Numbered from the stretch's first letter, positions 26,101 through 35,122 are shown. The stretch: DNA of 64,000 nt from Paenibacillus sp. MMS18-CY102 (GCF_009789195.1 NZ_WSTC01000004.1:1-64000), one strand, 5' to 3'. Notes: generated from the letters alone by a model not told the origin. Translations and numbers: made by a program.

Positions 26101-27203
26101 CCAATAGCAAGACCGGAAGTCGGAACGTTATATTCGTAAACGAAGAATGGATCCTTTACAGAAGGATTGCCTACAGCTGCAAGCGGCGTGTAGACGGATC
26201 CCGTTACTGTGCCGCCCGTTTTATCCGTTAGCTGGTAGTTAATCAAGAGCGGATCTGCAGGATTTGGGTGAGGAACAGGGTCAACAAGGTTATTCGTAGG
26301 CGTGTCGTCGTAATATTTGTTCGGTACGATGACCTTACCTTTGATTACAAGGTTACCTAGTGTATTCACCAAAAACGTCGGGCTATATGCCAATTCAGCA
26401 GGCTCTGTCGTTGTGCTCGTCTCCGACATTTTCACATCGTAGAAGGTTACGTCTCCATTGTAGAAGGCAATCTCACGCGTTGTTTCAACCGTTTGGCTGC
26501 CATTCTGGACTTTAATCGTAACTAAGTTTTTGCCCTTCAATACGTTAATTGGGGACGCAGCGAATGAATATCCATTCGAGCTGTTTACTTCGTACGTACG
26601 GCTGCTGTTGTTTACGATAACCGTAACCTTCTGTGCATTCGGTGCGTTACCGCTGATGCTGATGTCTGCACTTGAACGTCCGCGTGACGTTGTCGATTGG
26701 ACAACTGTCGTCTCGTTCTCTTTCATTGGGAACTGATTGCCATCGAGGCTAGCTACAAGGTTATACATAACTGGACCGTTGCGGTAGTCGATATAAATCG
26801 AGTTGGATACAAAACCGCCGCCCTGTACACCCTTGAACGTAATGCGGTTCAAGCCTGGGAACAGCTGCAGGTTATAAATTTGAATATTGAATCCATTTAC
26901 ATAAATATTGCTTGTAATGTTCTCCCGTTTCTGGCCGAGTTGGTCATCGACAGGATCGGAATTCCCATTCGTGTTAACAACTTGCACGACATCATACGTA
27001 ATCGTCGATGCATTAACATTCGTAACCGTGCCGTCTAATGTTACGCGTTCATCCGAAGTAACGCGCGGCTGTAATGGATCATCACTTTCGCCCAGGAAGT
27101 TAAAATTCCCGGTAGCCGCATTGACATGATTTGCGCTTGATAGAGGTAACAAGGTGACGATCATCGCGAACACCATCAACCACAAGCCTAGTTTCTTTAC
27201 CAC
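23127..27203 (-). CDS. Giant SLH-anchored surface protein
   Basis: A 1358-residue protein starting at GTG 27201-27203, 6 nt from GGAGG. A signal peptide covers about residues 1-30 and ends HVNA-A. A long series of beta-sandwich repeats fills residues of about 40-1150, many with the pattern NxVTIKVQNG or LNRITFKGVQG, resembling Ig-like or glucodextranase-B-like modules. Three SLH domains begin at about 1153 (FTDMTAHPYARNYLEAIFSKG, then two more) and end at the C terminus. The SLH tail implies binding to secondary wall polymer. The gene is monocistronic and next to tagO. No enzymatic domain was seen. Confidence 0.88.
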   Translation of the reverse strand: MVKKLGLWLMVFAMIVTLLPLSSANHVNAATGNFNFLGESDDPLQPRVTSDERVTLDGTVTNVNASTITYDVVQVVNTNGNSDPVDDQLGQKRENITSNIYVNGFNIQIYNLQLFPGLNRITFKGVQGGGFVSNSIYIDYRNGPVMYNLVASLDGNQFPMKENETTVVQSTTSRGRSSADISISGNAPNAQKVTVIVNNSSRTYEVNSSNGYSFAASPINVLKGKNLVTIKVQNGSQTVETTREIAFYNGDVTFYDVKMSETSTTTEPAELAYSPTFLVNTLGNLVIKGKVIVPNKYYDDTPTNNLVDPVPHPNPADPLLINYQLTDKTGGTVTGSVYTPLAAVGNPSVKDPFFVYEYNVPTSGLAIGKTYQLDLKAFNQEKGLNEGTNALFFTLASGTNPYFYQVNYLPGYKINSPYEQLTGKALEGQNLYELPFAVEVLVGNVGNSLKAVTPTKVTDIVGKSVNLTATDYTTKTLVNNFVTRTVNGVPQTFQRIVIEFKNMPFEGTQTISLDLSSGVATKDVKFTLLFGPYATYKKVFDKMEIQYDSTDANPATTIVQNALGSLEGEFLNIANPADIRYDSSAGAQTVFMYVNNTQVKLKQNGSGDATKFIANSTTEVMSAMFPGENKIRIVFQGAKNSYEKTISVYLIPTNLPVIPVPNSLGVFPYGNQQPKPLPNDPDFTLNGSVYNTTRDKMNIYGTFDFIDLGKTIGEVTSRLSTLVTTTSGVTVDKAKDYILKVDSPVLKSPVYWDLNTDFTVVTKGTNGEDVFTAVARTGRPNDNLSVFYDADSQSFYFILKNQELNADGTPSVYNFYAYNSGEAGPRASYRLEVDPTAIPYSIIRPILPAKQIVNQNFVEIIISAPGAKTVTINKQTAEKLKYDSDNDGKMDYEHAFRVYVQGLKAGKNSIKFEISSGTDKTTGAIDITYAPTNVPGAGFMTPMASTHKVFDGAINLKFEKGTTLIRTDYNVPAQYKNQVFTGHSLLFGIANSEDGVVDRHEFETLPSNFDSILQSFGTRFKVSFPTRFTKASSTYWIDAGMADDLTTGAYDPLKMGADPYQFPGATGPGGTSIPTYDMRPGDRELLVSKPGTLTLTFDKSMVNEVGTLVTVFRYDIDNKYWENMGGVVDTSKNTITVPFRKFGYYVVGKMVYSFTDMTAHPYARNYLEAIFSKGVMNAAGFDEFGADLYVTRGEFARMVVKALDIPLNYELSKPHFDDVPAIINPDALWDYRYVETAAREGIIRGTQPRTFEPNSYLTREEAAVILARARELKLETDTNKINATLQKTFKDYGNVTFYARASVIAIAKKGYIQGSLIDPNNKKSGYVFEPKSNLLRSDASIIVGKMLADLKRLPKING

Positions 27204-27350
27204 AATTAGCCTCCTCCAATAACAGGGTATTTCGGTTTTTTTACGTACTTAAGTTATCGGACCTGCGCACAGAAAAGTTTAGGTTAAACGGCCAATTCAT
27301 TCATAGTGAACGACTTCAACTTATAGAAATGCCATTCGGGCAACATAAAA

Positions 27351-27380
27351 AACCCTGCTGCTCCTAAGAGCAACAGGGTT
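27351..27380 (-). terminator. tagO terminator
   Basis: AACCCTGcTGCTC (27351-27363) pairs with GAGCAaCAGGGTT (27368-27380) with one mismatch around CTAA; a TTTTTT tract follows on the minus strand. It lies 22 nt past the tagO stop. Confidence 0.9.
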
Positions 27381-27402
27381 GAGTAATTGGATAAGAGCTG
27401 TA

Positions 27403-28551
27403 TTATTCAGGACGCGATTCAGCTTGTGCCTTGAGCCTATTACGAAACAGGAGGTTAAGCACTGGGCGCCTGCGCCTGGAGTTGTCGACGATACCGATCA
27501 GTTCGGCACCGATCTGCAAACAGAACATGAGTACGAAAATAACGACAAAGGTTATCCAGTTAGCTGCATGTGACTGTGTAAACGTCGATTGTACGATCGC
27601 GCAAGCCCCGAAGAACGCTGCAATGCCCCAAATAATCAGTACCGTGCGGCGATGCCCGAAGCCAAGCTCCTGTAGGCAGTGGTGCAAATGGCCCTTATCC
27701 GGAGCAAAGATCGGTTTGCCGCTGCGCCAGCGGCGCACGATCGCGAAGAACGTGTCCGACAACGGAACGCCAATAATAAGGAGCGGCGTTACGAACGATA
27801 CGATTGCGACCTGTTTGAACCCAAGCATCGATAACGTGGCTAGGCAGAAGCCTAAGAACAAAGCGCCTGAATCGCCCATGAATATTTTGGCTGGGTGGAA
27901 GTTGTAGACGAGAAACCCGATAATGCCTCCGAGCAGAATCGTGCTAAGCAAAATAACTGGAACGAAGCCCATAATAGCAGCCATGATCAAAATGGTCGAA
28001 ATCGCGATACCCGAAACGCCGGCTGCTAACCCGTCAAGCCCGTCAATCAAGTTAATAGCGTTCGTAACCCCAACGATCCATAGGATCGTGATTGGAATGC
28101 TAATCCATGAAGCGATTGGCTGCATCGCTTCACCGAATGGAACGTTGAGCAGGTCGATCTTAACGCCGAAGCCGAAAACAACAACACAAGCTGCTGCAAT
28201 CTGGCCCAGCAGTTTCACTTTGGCCGACAGCTCGAAACGATCATCCAATGCGCCTAAGATAACGATGATCGTTCCGCCAACCAGAATGGCACGGATCATG
28301 TCATAATCATAAGCGCGCAGCAAGCCCTCTGGAATGAAAGGCCCGACGATCAGAACAGCGCCAACAAAAGCAATATAAATAGCAAGCCCGCCTAAACGCG
28401 GCATAATACGCGTATGAACTTTGCGATAATTCGGTTTATCAATGGCACCCACGGCAAAAGCAAACTTCTTGACAACCGGAGTCATCACGAGGGCCAGTGT
28501 CAAAGCGATTGCAAATGCGATTCCATAGAGAATACCCACAGGCATATCCAT
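27403..28551 (-). CDS. tagO: Undecaprenyl-phosphate GlcNAc-1-phosphate transferase, TagO/WecA family
   Basis: The start chosen is the second ATG (28549-28551), 6 nt from GAGGAG; the first ATG abuts that site. The 382-residue protein has about eleven membrane segments. Family motifs are visible: ALDDRFELSAKVKLLGQ (the magnesium-binding Asp pair), NAINLIDGLDGLA, FMGDSGALFLG and the cytoplasmic loop DKGHLHHCLQELGFGHRRTV. It transfers GlcNAc-1-phosphate to the lipid carrier, the first step of teichoic acid and secondary wall polymer synthesis. It lies upstream of SLH genes that need such a polymer, and next to tagA- and csaB-type genes. Confidence 0.93.
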   Translation of the reverse strand: MDMPVGILYGIAFAIALTLALVMTPVVKKFAFAVGAIDKPNYRKVHTRIMPRLGGLAIYIAFVGAVLIVGPFIPEGLLRAYDYDMIRAILVGGTIIVILGALDDRFELSAKVKLLGQIAAACVVVFGFGVKIDLLNVPFGEAMQPIASWISIPITILWIVGVTNAINLIDGLDGLAAGVSGIAISTILIMAAIMGFVPVILLSTILLGGIIGFLVYNFHPAKIFMGDSGALFLGFCLATLSMLGFKQVAIVSFVTPLLIIGVPLSDTFFAIVRRWRSGKPIFAPDKGHLHHCLQELGFGHRRTVLIIWGIAAFFGACAIVQSTFTQSHAANWITFVVIFVLMFCLQIGAELIGIVDNSRRRRPVLNLLFRNRLKAQAESRPE

Positions 28552-28582
28552 ATCCATCTCCTCTTTTTTTCTACCGGAGTTG

Positions 28583-28612
28583 ATTATACTCCGATCGAAA
28601 AATAAACACCAA
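28583..28612 (-). promoter_or_regulatory. Probable tagO promoter
   Basis: On the minus strand TTGGTG (28607-28612), 18-nt spacer, TATAAT (28583-28588), about 32 nt upstream of the start codon. Confidence 0.5.
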
Positions 28613-28650
28613 CCTCGATTTTGGGCGATTTAGACGATTTTCAGCAATTT

Positions 28651-29445
28651 TCACGAGATTGGACGAGTTTTCGTCACCTTTTCTTTCTCGCGAATCACTT
28701 TCAATACGAATTTCGGCAAAACGAGCATGCGTTTATAACGAGATGGCTCCTGCAGCAGCCGATAAAACCACTCAAGCCGCAATTTTTGGAAGAGTACCGG
28801 TGCTCGTTTTAGCTTGCCCGCTATAATATCAAAGCTTCCGCCAACACCCATAATAAACGGCACGTCCAGTTCGGCTTTGTATTTAGAAATCCATGGTTCC
28901 TGTGTTGACGCTGAACGCGCAACAAACAACATATCCGGCTTCGCCTCACGAATGGCTGCAACAACCTCTGCGTCCTGCTCTGGACCAAAATAGCCATTGC
29001 GCACGCCAGCGATTCGTACACGAGGAAATTTGCGCTGCAAATTCGCAGCCGCCGTATCGATCGTCTGCTGGTCCGTGCCAAGCAGGTAAACGCTCCAATC
29101 GCGCGTTTCGCCTACTGCCATCAGCCGATGCAGCAGATCAAAACCTGCGACGCGCTCTGCAACCGGCTCGCCTACATATCCCGCTGCCCATACTACGCCT
29201 GCGCCATCAGGCACAATCATCTCCGCCGTACGCATCATGGCATGATAAGCTGGATCCTCTTGAGCGCTCATAATCATGATCGGATTTGCAGTTATCACAT
29301 GCGTGATCCGGTGTTGATCAATGGCCTCTGTTAAATAAGCCACTGTATCGTTCATGTTCAGTTTGCTGAACGGAAGGCCATAGATGGATACCGTTGGCAC
29401 TTTTGCAGCGTCCGATGGACGGCTCTTCGTCATACTAGTCATCAT
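28651..29445 (-). CDS. WecG/TagA/CpsF-family glycosyltransferase
   Basis: A 264-residue GT26 enzyme. The typical blocks are VITANPIMIMSAQEDPAYHA (acceptor and catalytic region, with Asn in place and Thr-Ala-Asn), PDGAGVVWAAGYVGEPVAER, and the C-terminal LRLEWFYRLLQEPSRYKRM membrane-association region. In TagA these enzymes add ManNAc to the GlcNAc lipid made by TagO, forming the linkage disaccharide. Unusually, the family segment LFVALGSPKQE reads LFVARSASTQE here. The ATG at 29443-29445 follows AAGGTGAG, and the gene is 7 nt behind csaB, so it belongs to that operon. Confidence 0.88.
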   Translation of the reverse strand: MMTSMTKSRPSDAAKVPTVSIYGLPFSKLNMNDTVAYLTEAIDQHRITHVITANPIMIMSAQEDPAYHAMMRTAEMIVPDGAGVVWAAGYVGEPVAERVAGFDLLHRLMAVGETRDWSVYLLGTDQQTIDTAAANLQRKFPRVRIAGVRNGYFGPEQDAEVVAAIREAKPDMLFVARSASTQEPWISKYKAELDVPFIMGVGGSFDIIAGKLKRAPVLFQKLRLEWFYRLLQEPSRYKRMLVLPKFVLKVIREKEKVTKTRPIS

Positions 29446-29452
29446 GAGGGTC

Positions 29453-30598
29453 TCACCTTCTTGTCATTTGACGCAGCAATGCGGCAATTTGTTGCGCAGG
29501 TCGCTGCGATTCGCGCTTAAGCCTATCAATGGCTTCGCCATGGCGTTGGCGCCATGCATCGGGACCATCCAACAGTGCCTCAGCGTGATCCGCGAACTGC
29601 TCTGCCGGAAGGGACTCCGTCGTTCCAATGGCTGTAATAGCTAGCCGTTTTAAAAATTGGTCGATCTTCGGATCATACGATAATCCAAGCATAGGAACAC
29701 GCTGGTTCGCCGCATAAATGAGCGCATGCAGCCGCATGCCGAACAGCATGTCACAACGGCTAACCTCAAGCAGCATCTGCTGCGGGTCATCGCCAGGCGA
29801 TGCAAGCTCCATCGTGCTTTCACCAATCCCAATTGCTCGCAGGCGTTCCATTACAATGTTCGACGCATCAGCGTCGTCCGGCGTGTGGAACGGCAAGAAC
29901 CTCAGCTTGACTGCACGGCGCTTGGCCAATACAGCCAAAGCTTCTGCTGCACGCGCAAGGTCGGCTCCATCTTTGCGCCAATGGCGCAAGGATACGCCAA
30001 CCACGGGCAACGGCGATGTGGGCTGGTTCCCGGCACTAGCCGTGCCCTCCGGCAAAGGCAGCCCCATCACAGGATCAGGCACAACCTCGATCCGCTCAGC
30101 CGGAACGCCCATCCGGCCCAGCAACGCTGCCGATTCATTATCTCGGACAGATACATAACGGCTTCGCTTCATGACACGGCGGATCGGGGCAAATAGCCAC
30201 CCCCGATTTACCGGGCCGACGCCTTGCGAATAAATAAACGTTGGCTTGCCAAGCATTTGAGCGAAAGCTAGCACGCCCGTATAGTAAGGAATCGTCTTCC
30301 ATCCCGTTGCATCCTGCAGCAAGCTGCCCCCTCCGCTGATCAGACCATCGCAGCGGCGAAGCTCGCGAAGCAAGACAGACGGGCTCATCCGAGGGACAGC
30401 TTCGCAGCCGTACATCGCAGTTGTCCAAGCCGGATCGGCAGATAGGACAACTGGTTGGATTTTGACTCCCTGTGCCTCGCCTTCCGAACGCAGTGCATTC
30501 AGAATCGACTTGAGCACAGCTTCATCCCCGCTATTGCGAAAGCCGTAATAGCCAGATACGATTATTCGGCGGATGGGAAGATTCTCGTGCGAAGCCAT
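29453..30598 (-). CDS. csaB: Polysaccharide pyruvyl transferase CsaB
   Basis: The start chosen is ATG 30596-30598 (MASHENLPIRRIIVSGYYGF), giving 381 residues; earlier in-frame starts overlap the upstream gene more deeply. The family pattern is clear: SGYYGFRNSGDEAVLKSI at the N terminus, DGLISGGGSLLQDATG, YSQGVGP and the C-terminal MLFGMRLHALIYAANQRVP block. CsaB adds pyruvate ketal groups to the secondary wall polymer, the modification bound by SLH domains. Overlap with the DUF5693-type gene (37 nt) and the 7-nt gap to the TagA-like gene indicate one operon. This gene explains how the four SLH proteins in the window can be anchored. Confidence 0.93.
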   Translation of the reverse strand: MASHENLPIRRIIVSGYYGFRNSGDEAVLKSILNALRSEGEAQGVKIQPVVLSADPAWTTAMYGCEAVPRMSPSVLLRELRRCDGLISGGGSLLQDATGWKTIPYYTGVLAFAQMLGKPTFIYSQGVGPVNRGWLFAPIRRVMKRSRYVSVRDNESAALLGRMGVPAERIEVVPDPVMGLPLPEGTASAGNQPTSPLPVVGVSLRHWRKDGADLARAAEALAVLAKRRAVKLRFLPFHTPDDADASNIVMERLRAIGIGESTMELASPGDDPQQMLLEVSRCDMLFGMRLHALIYAANQRVPMLGLSYDPKIDQFLKRLAITAIGTTESLPAEQFADHAEALLDGPDAWRQRHGEAIDRLKRESQRPAQQIAALLRQMTRR

Positions 30599-32733
30599 CG
30601 ATGCCAAACCCCTTCCCCAATTTGCCATACCGCGATCAATACACATCCGATAATTGCACCAAGACCAAGGCCAAGGAGATCACGAATAAGCGAAATGTGC
30701 ATCGGTGTATGAATGTGTGCGAATGTATCGACAATCGACAGTTGGCCAATGGAACCAACAATGATTAATACCCATGCCGCTCGGTAGCGAAGCGCCAAGA
30801 ACAAACCGAGCAATAACAAAGGATGAGCAAGAAGGAACTCTTTAGACCTCGGGCGAACGCCAAATGTCGTCTCCAGCGTATTGCGCATGAGCATCTCAAG
30901 CGATGAAGCATGACCTGCATTGCCTGTCCGCGACAAGTAGTATAGACCTACGATTCCCAATACTGCTACGACACCAACCCAGAACACCGTAATCTGAATA
31001 GAGAGCAACCTACGCAAATTAGCAAGCACAGAAGTGCCTGTGTACAGAAGCACATACAGCGCTACGAGACCGATTGGCGCAATATGAAGCAGGCTAACGC
31101 CACGGAACTGCTGCAGCACTAAGCTATACTTAATGTTGTTCAGCAGGCCAAATACGAACGGTACGCCAAGCAGCGAAATAAGCGTGGTAACAACAAACAG
31201 GACAATTGCGTTACCGAACCGTTGGCTTGCAGTTAAGCCGCCGAAGATCCATTTGATCCGGCCAATGGCAAAAATATCCCCGAGCAGCGATCCCCAGCTC
31301 GGCGCTTCTCCAGAGCGTCCAGCTCCATTATTCGCAGCATTACTGGATGTTTGATTCCAGTCCCCTCCAGATACCGCACGGCGGTTGCCTTCGGTACGCC
31401 TACGAACGACGTTCATCGCCCAAATTAATGCCAATGTCGGCGCACTAATTGCAGCTCCTAACGCCAACCCTTGTTCCAACGTCGCAGCGGATAAAACATA
31501 AAGCCCTGCACTGCCAATTAATCCGAGCAAGAAAGCAGGAATCGTAAACCAGCTTGCGAACGCTCCAATGAGCAATGCAATAATGCTGATAGCGCCTAAG
31601 CAAACAAGCGCTTTAGCCGCTTTGGCCCAGCCTGGCGTATCGAAGCTGAATGCTTCTGCATTGCCAGAAGGGAATCCGAAGTCGGTTAATTTCTGGATCG
31701 TGCCATCTGGACCGCTTAGTGTATCAGCGAGCTTTTCTAATGGATCCGAAATGCCGCCTTTGTCAAAGCTGCGTGATGCCGCTGCGTTGAGATAGAACAT
31801 GCGGATGTTCCGGTCTTTGGCTGCCAACAAGAAACGATCCGTTAACGTCTCCGGCGAAATCGTAGCGGCTAGCCGGTCTGCGATCGAATGCAGCCGAACA
31901 ACGTTATAATCCGTTAAGTAAGCGAGCGTATTAAACCCTAGCTGCGGGCTCTTGAGCCCTTCAATAGCAGCAATGCCAATATTATTTTTCTTTAGCAATT
32001 CCGCGAATCCGAGCAAGCTGTTCATGTCCGCGTTGTCGTTAAACCCTTTGACAGCATCGCCATCGAACAGGATACGATCAACGTTATATTGCTTAAGCTC
32101 AGTGACAAGTTCACTTGCAGCCTCTTGATTATAAGGACGGATACGGTCCGATAAACGAGGCAAAATGCGGAATCCGGCAGCGTTGATTTTCTCCAGAGCC
32201 ATTGGATCCGGATTCATCGAAACAAGCGTCGCATTCTCGATTGGCGTGTTCAGCTTCAAGCCCGGGCGGCCGTCGTATGTCCACAGCTCTACCGTAATTT
32301 CTTTGCGCTTGAATGCATTCTCGATAAGCGGGCCAAGCTTCTCCTCTTCTTCCTTGCCAGCGAACAAAACGTATGTCTCATTACGGCCTGGCACAGGCGC
32401 CTTGCCCTCAAGCAACGCCAATTGGCCACGATTATAAATATTGATATGCTTGGCAATTACAAGCTCGTCCAACGTCGATTCAAAGACCGACATCGTCGTA
32501 ACGCCTGCTGCCTTCATTCGGTCCAACTGCTGGTCAAGATAGGCCGCCGGATCATTCTGATAGGATGAAATAACTACGATATCCTTGTAATCCATAACGT
32601 ATTCGACTTGCTTAGATGTAGCTTCCATCTGCCATCGCAACGCACCAAGCGGCAGTGCAGCGAGCACGCCGATTAGCGTGAGCGCCCACAGTACGGCTTT
32701 GAGCTTGCGGTTCCATTGCTGCCATTGAAGCAC
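30562..32733 (-). CDS. DUF5693-type polytopic membrane protein
   Basis: A 723-residue protein starting at GTG 32731-32733, 7 nt from AGGAGAG. One N-terminal membrane segment (about 13-31) is followed by an outer domain of about 330 residues (YKDIVVISSYQNDPAAYLDQ, then an alpha/beta pattern), and then about ten membrane segments from residue 370 to the end. The loop around residue 460 is polar and cytoplasmic-like. Members of this uncharacterised family are typically encoded next to csaB in SLH-bearing Firmicutes. The tight overlap with csaB here suggests a shared task in wall-polymer pyruvylation, perhaps export or coupling; that is inference. The family name is from recollection. Confidence 0.85.
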   Translation of the reverse strand: MLQWQQWNRKLKAVLWALTLIGVLAALPLGALRWQMEATSKQVEYVMDYKDIVVISSYQNDPAAYLDQQLDRMKAAGVTTMSVFESTLDELVIAKHINIYNRGQLALLEGKAPVPGRNETYVLFAGKEEEEKLGPLIENAFKRKEITVELWTYDGRPGLKLNTPIENATLVSMNPDPMALEKINAAGFRILPRLSDRIRPYNQEAASELVTELKQYNVDRILFDGDAVKGFNDNADMNSLLGFAELLKKNNIGIAAIEGLKSPQLGFNTLAYLTDYNVVRLHSIADRLAATISPETLTDRFLLAAKDRNIRMFYLNAAASRSFDKGGISDPLEKLADTLSGPDGTIQKLTDFGFPSGNAEAFSFDTPGWAKAAKALVCLGAISIIALLIGAFASWFTIPAFLLGLIGSAGLYVLSAATLEQGLALGAAISAPTLALIWAMNVVRRRTEGNRRAVSGGDWNQTSSNAANNGAGRSGEAPSWGSLLGDIFAIGRIKWIFGGLTASQRFGNAIVLFVVTTLISLLGVPFVFGLLNNIKYSLVLQQFRGVSLLHIAPIGLVALYVLLYTGTSVLANLRRLLSIQITVFWVGVVAVLGIVGLYYLSRTGNAGHASSLEMLMRNTLETTFGVRPRSKEFLLAHPLLLLGLFLALRYRAAWVLIIVGSIGQLSIVDTFAHIHTPMHISLIRDLLGLGLGAIIGCVLIAVWQIGEGVWHRWLRTRIFPSAE

Positions 32734-32752
32734 GGATGTTCTCTCCTTATCC

Positions 32753-34465
32753 TTATGCGGGTTGATCGACGCGGTCCATGACTGCTGTCGTTAGGCGTTC
32801 AAGTGCTGCCGAGGCCTCATCTGGAGACTGTCCGCGCACAGCAAAGTAAACTTTAATTTTCGGCTCCGTACCGGACGGGCGCAGGCAGAACCATGAACCG
32901 TCAGTGAGCAAAAACTTTAATACATTCTCTTTTGGAAGCCCATCAAGACCCGTGTTGTAATCCAATAAGCGATCAATCTTAACGCCTGCTACTTCAACTG
33001 GCGGATGATCTCTCCACTGCTCCATAATTGCTGCAATTTGCTGCACGCCGTCTAACCCTTTGAGCGTGCGGGATTGCAAGCCTTCGAGATAAGTGCCATA
33101 TTGCGCGTACAGTTCAAGCAGAACGTCGTATAACGTTTTTCCTTGATTTTTATAGTATGCCGCAGCTTCGCAAATCAATAAGGAAGCAACGACAGCATCT
33201 TTGTCACGCGCATAGGTGCCAGTCAGATAACCATAACTTTCCTCATAACCGAACAGGAATGTATGCTCGCCTGTCGCTTCGTACTGCGTCATCTTTTCGC
33301 CGATATATTTGAAGCCCGTCAGCGTGTTCGTCACAGATGCTCCGAACGATTGGGCAATGTCCGCCCCCATCTCGCTCGTCACAATCGTCTTCACGACGAT
33401 TCCGTTCTCCGGCAGCTTTCCTTGCTCTTTCAGTTGGCTAAGCGTGTAGTACACCATAATGGCGCCCGATTGGTTGCCGGACAGCACAACGTATTCGCCC
33501 TCGTTGTTCTTTACGACAGCGCCCATTCGGTCAGCATCCGGGTCAGTGCCGATAATGATGTCAGCATCGACTTGCTTCGCCAATGCAATCGCCTTCGTAA
33601 ACGCTTCGCGCTCCTCAGGGTTCGGCGATTTTACCGTGCTGAAGTAGCCGTCTGGCTGTTCCTGCTCCGGAACGATATGTACGTTACTGAAACCAGCTTT
33701 AGCCAATACGCCGCGCACCGGCAGATTGCCTGAACCATGCAGCGGAGTGAAGACGACCGAAACACGCTCACCCAAGCCGCTTTGCAGCAGTTCCTGATTT
33801 AGGCTGCAGGACGCAACCGTCTCAATGAACGCCTCATCTTCTGCTTGCCCAAGCCATCGCAGCAGCCCCTTTGCCTCTGCTTCTTCACGCGAGATGCCCC
33901 GCACTTGGCTAAAGCTCGTAACCGCTTGAATGCGGGCAATTGCCTGCTCTGCTTCATGCGGCACCAATTGGCACCCATCCTTATTGTATGCTTTGTAGCC
34001 GTTGTATTCTGGGGGATTGTGACTTGCCGTAATGACGATGCCAGCTGTTGCGTTGAGCGCGCGTACGGAAAAGGACAGCTGTGGCGTTGGACGCAACGAA
34101 GGGAACAAATAAGCCGTAATGCCATTCGCCGCCAGCACGAGCGCTGCATCGATTGCGAATTCAGGCGAATTGTTACGGGAATCATGCGCAATTACGACTG
34201 AAGGCGCCTCTTCTCCTTGCGATAGCACCCAGTCAGCCAAACCTTGGGTAGCTTTGCCAACCGTGTAGGCATTCAGGCGGTTCGTGCCAGCGCCCATGAC
34301 GCCGCGAAGCCCACCTGTACCGAACTCAAGATCGCGATAGAAACGGTCTACGATTTCCTTCTCATTCTCCGCGATTCCACGCAGTTCTTCTTTTGTCGCT
34401 TCGTCGATTGCCGCATCATTCAGCCACGCCTCATACTTCGCAATTGCTGCTTCATTAATAGACAT
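32753..34465 (-). CDS. pgcA: Phosphoglucomutase/phosphomannomutase
   Basis: A 570-residue enzyme starting at ATG 34463-34465, behind GGAGAGGATTGATTAT. The active-site serine is Ser148 in ITASHNPPEYNGYK. The metal loop is IGTDPDADRMG, the sugar loop FGYEESYGYLTG, and the phosphate-binding loop RPSGTEPKIKVYF; all four landmarks of the alpha-phosphohexomutase family are present. The length fits PgcA (YhxB), which interconverts glucose 6-phosphate and glucose 1-phosphate for UDP-glucose, hence glycolipid and wall-polymer sugars. It lies 19 nt upstream of the DUF5693 gene and probably shares its transcript. Confidence 0.95.
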   Translation of the reverse strand: MSINEAAIAKYEAWLNDAAIDEATKEELRGIAENEKEIVDRFYRDLEFGTGGLRGVMGAGTNRLNAYTVGKATQGLADWVLSQGEEAPSVVIAHDSRNNSPEFAIDAALVLAANGITAYLFPSLRPTPQLSFSVRALNATAGIVITASHNPPEYNGYKAYNKDGCQLVPHEAEQAIARIQAVTSFSQVRGISREEAEAKGLLRWLGQAEDEAFIETVASCSLNQELLQSGLGERVSVVFTPLHGSGNLPVRGVLAKAGFSNVHIVPEQEQPDGYFSTVKSPNPEEREAFTKAIALAKQVDADIIIGTDPDADRMGAVVKNNEGEYVVLSGNQSGAIMVYYTLSQLKEQGKLPENGIVVKTIVTSEMGADIAQSFGASVTNTLTGFKYIGEKMTQYEATGEHTFLFGYEESYGYLTGTYARDKDAVVASLLICEAAAYYKNQGKTLYDVLLELYAQYGTYLEGLQSRTLKGLDGVQQIAAIMEQWRDHPPVEVAGVKIDRLLDYNTGLDGLPKENVLKFLLTDGSWFCLRPSGTEPKIKVYFAVRGQSPDEASAALERLTTAVMDRVDQPA

Positions 34466-34574
34466 ATAATCAATCCTCTCCCCAAATTCTCGACGCAAGG
34501 CGCCTCTACTCACTTGCTTCTGTATGGTTATTGTCTCTAGTCAGGGTTGATTGTTCATGCTAGTTGCTGTTGTT

Positions 34575-35006
34575 TTATGAAGGGTCAGACAGTGCAAACA
34601 TAATGCCGCCTTCGGCTACCACTTTATCATTCACTTTCGCTGTTGCATGGCCTTTGCCGATCTTGCCTTTCAGGCGAGTGATCTCAACTTCAAGGCGGAG
34701 CGTGTCGCCCGGCGTGACTTGCCCGCGGAAGCGGAATTCATCAATGCCCGCAAAAAAAGCCAGCTTTCCACGGTTTTCCTCGATTTTCAGGATCGCGACC
34801 GCGCCTACCTGCGCCAGTGCTTCAACGATCAATACGCCCGGCATAACCGGGAATCCAGGGAAGTGACCCGCAAAAAACGGCTCATTCATCGTTACGTTTT
34901 TGATTCCTACCGCCCGTACGCCATCTTCAACCTCGATAATCCGGTCAACAAGCAAAAATGGCTGGCGATGCGGAATGATTTGTTGAATCTCGTTAATGTC
35001 CAGCAT
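34575..35006 (-). CDS. fabZ: 3-hydroxyacyl-ACP dehydratase FabZ
   Basis: A 143-residue hot-dog enzyme. Catalytic His48 lies in [15 protein letters not shown] and catalytic Glu62 in IVEALAQ; the start ends in the usual [13 protein letters not shown]. It dehydrates beta-hydroxyacyl-ACP in the fatty-acid elongation cycle. ATG follows GTAGGAGGGATTAT. Length is normal. It is separated from pgsA by a hairpin and from pgcA by about 110 nt, so it may be a single-gene unit. Confidence 0.96.
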   Translation of the reverse strand: MLDINEIQQIIPHRQPFLLVDRIIEVEDGVRAVGIKNVTMNEPFFAGHFPGFPVMPGVLIVEALAQVGAVAILKIEENRGKLAFFAGIDEFRFRGQVTPGDTLRLEVEITRLKGKIGKGHATAKVNDKVVAEGGIMFALSDPS

Positions 35007-35122
35007 ATAATCCCTCCTACGGATGTTAAAAATAAAGACCGGCGCGGAGCATAATCCGTCCGATCGGTGACAACCTAATGCTATCCTTCGCGGAAACTGC
35101 AGTTCGCGCAGGTTAAGATAAG

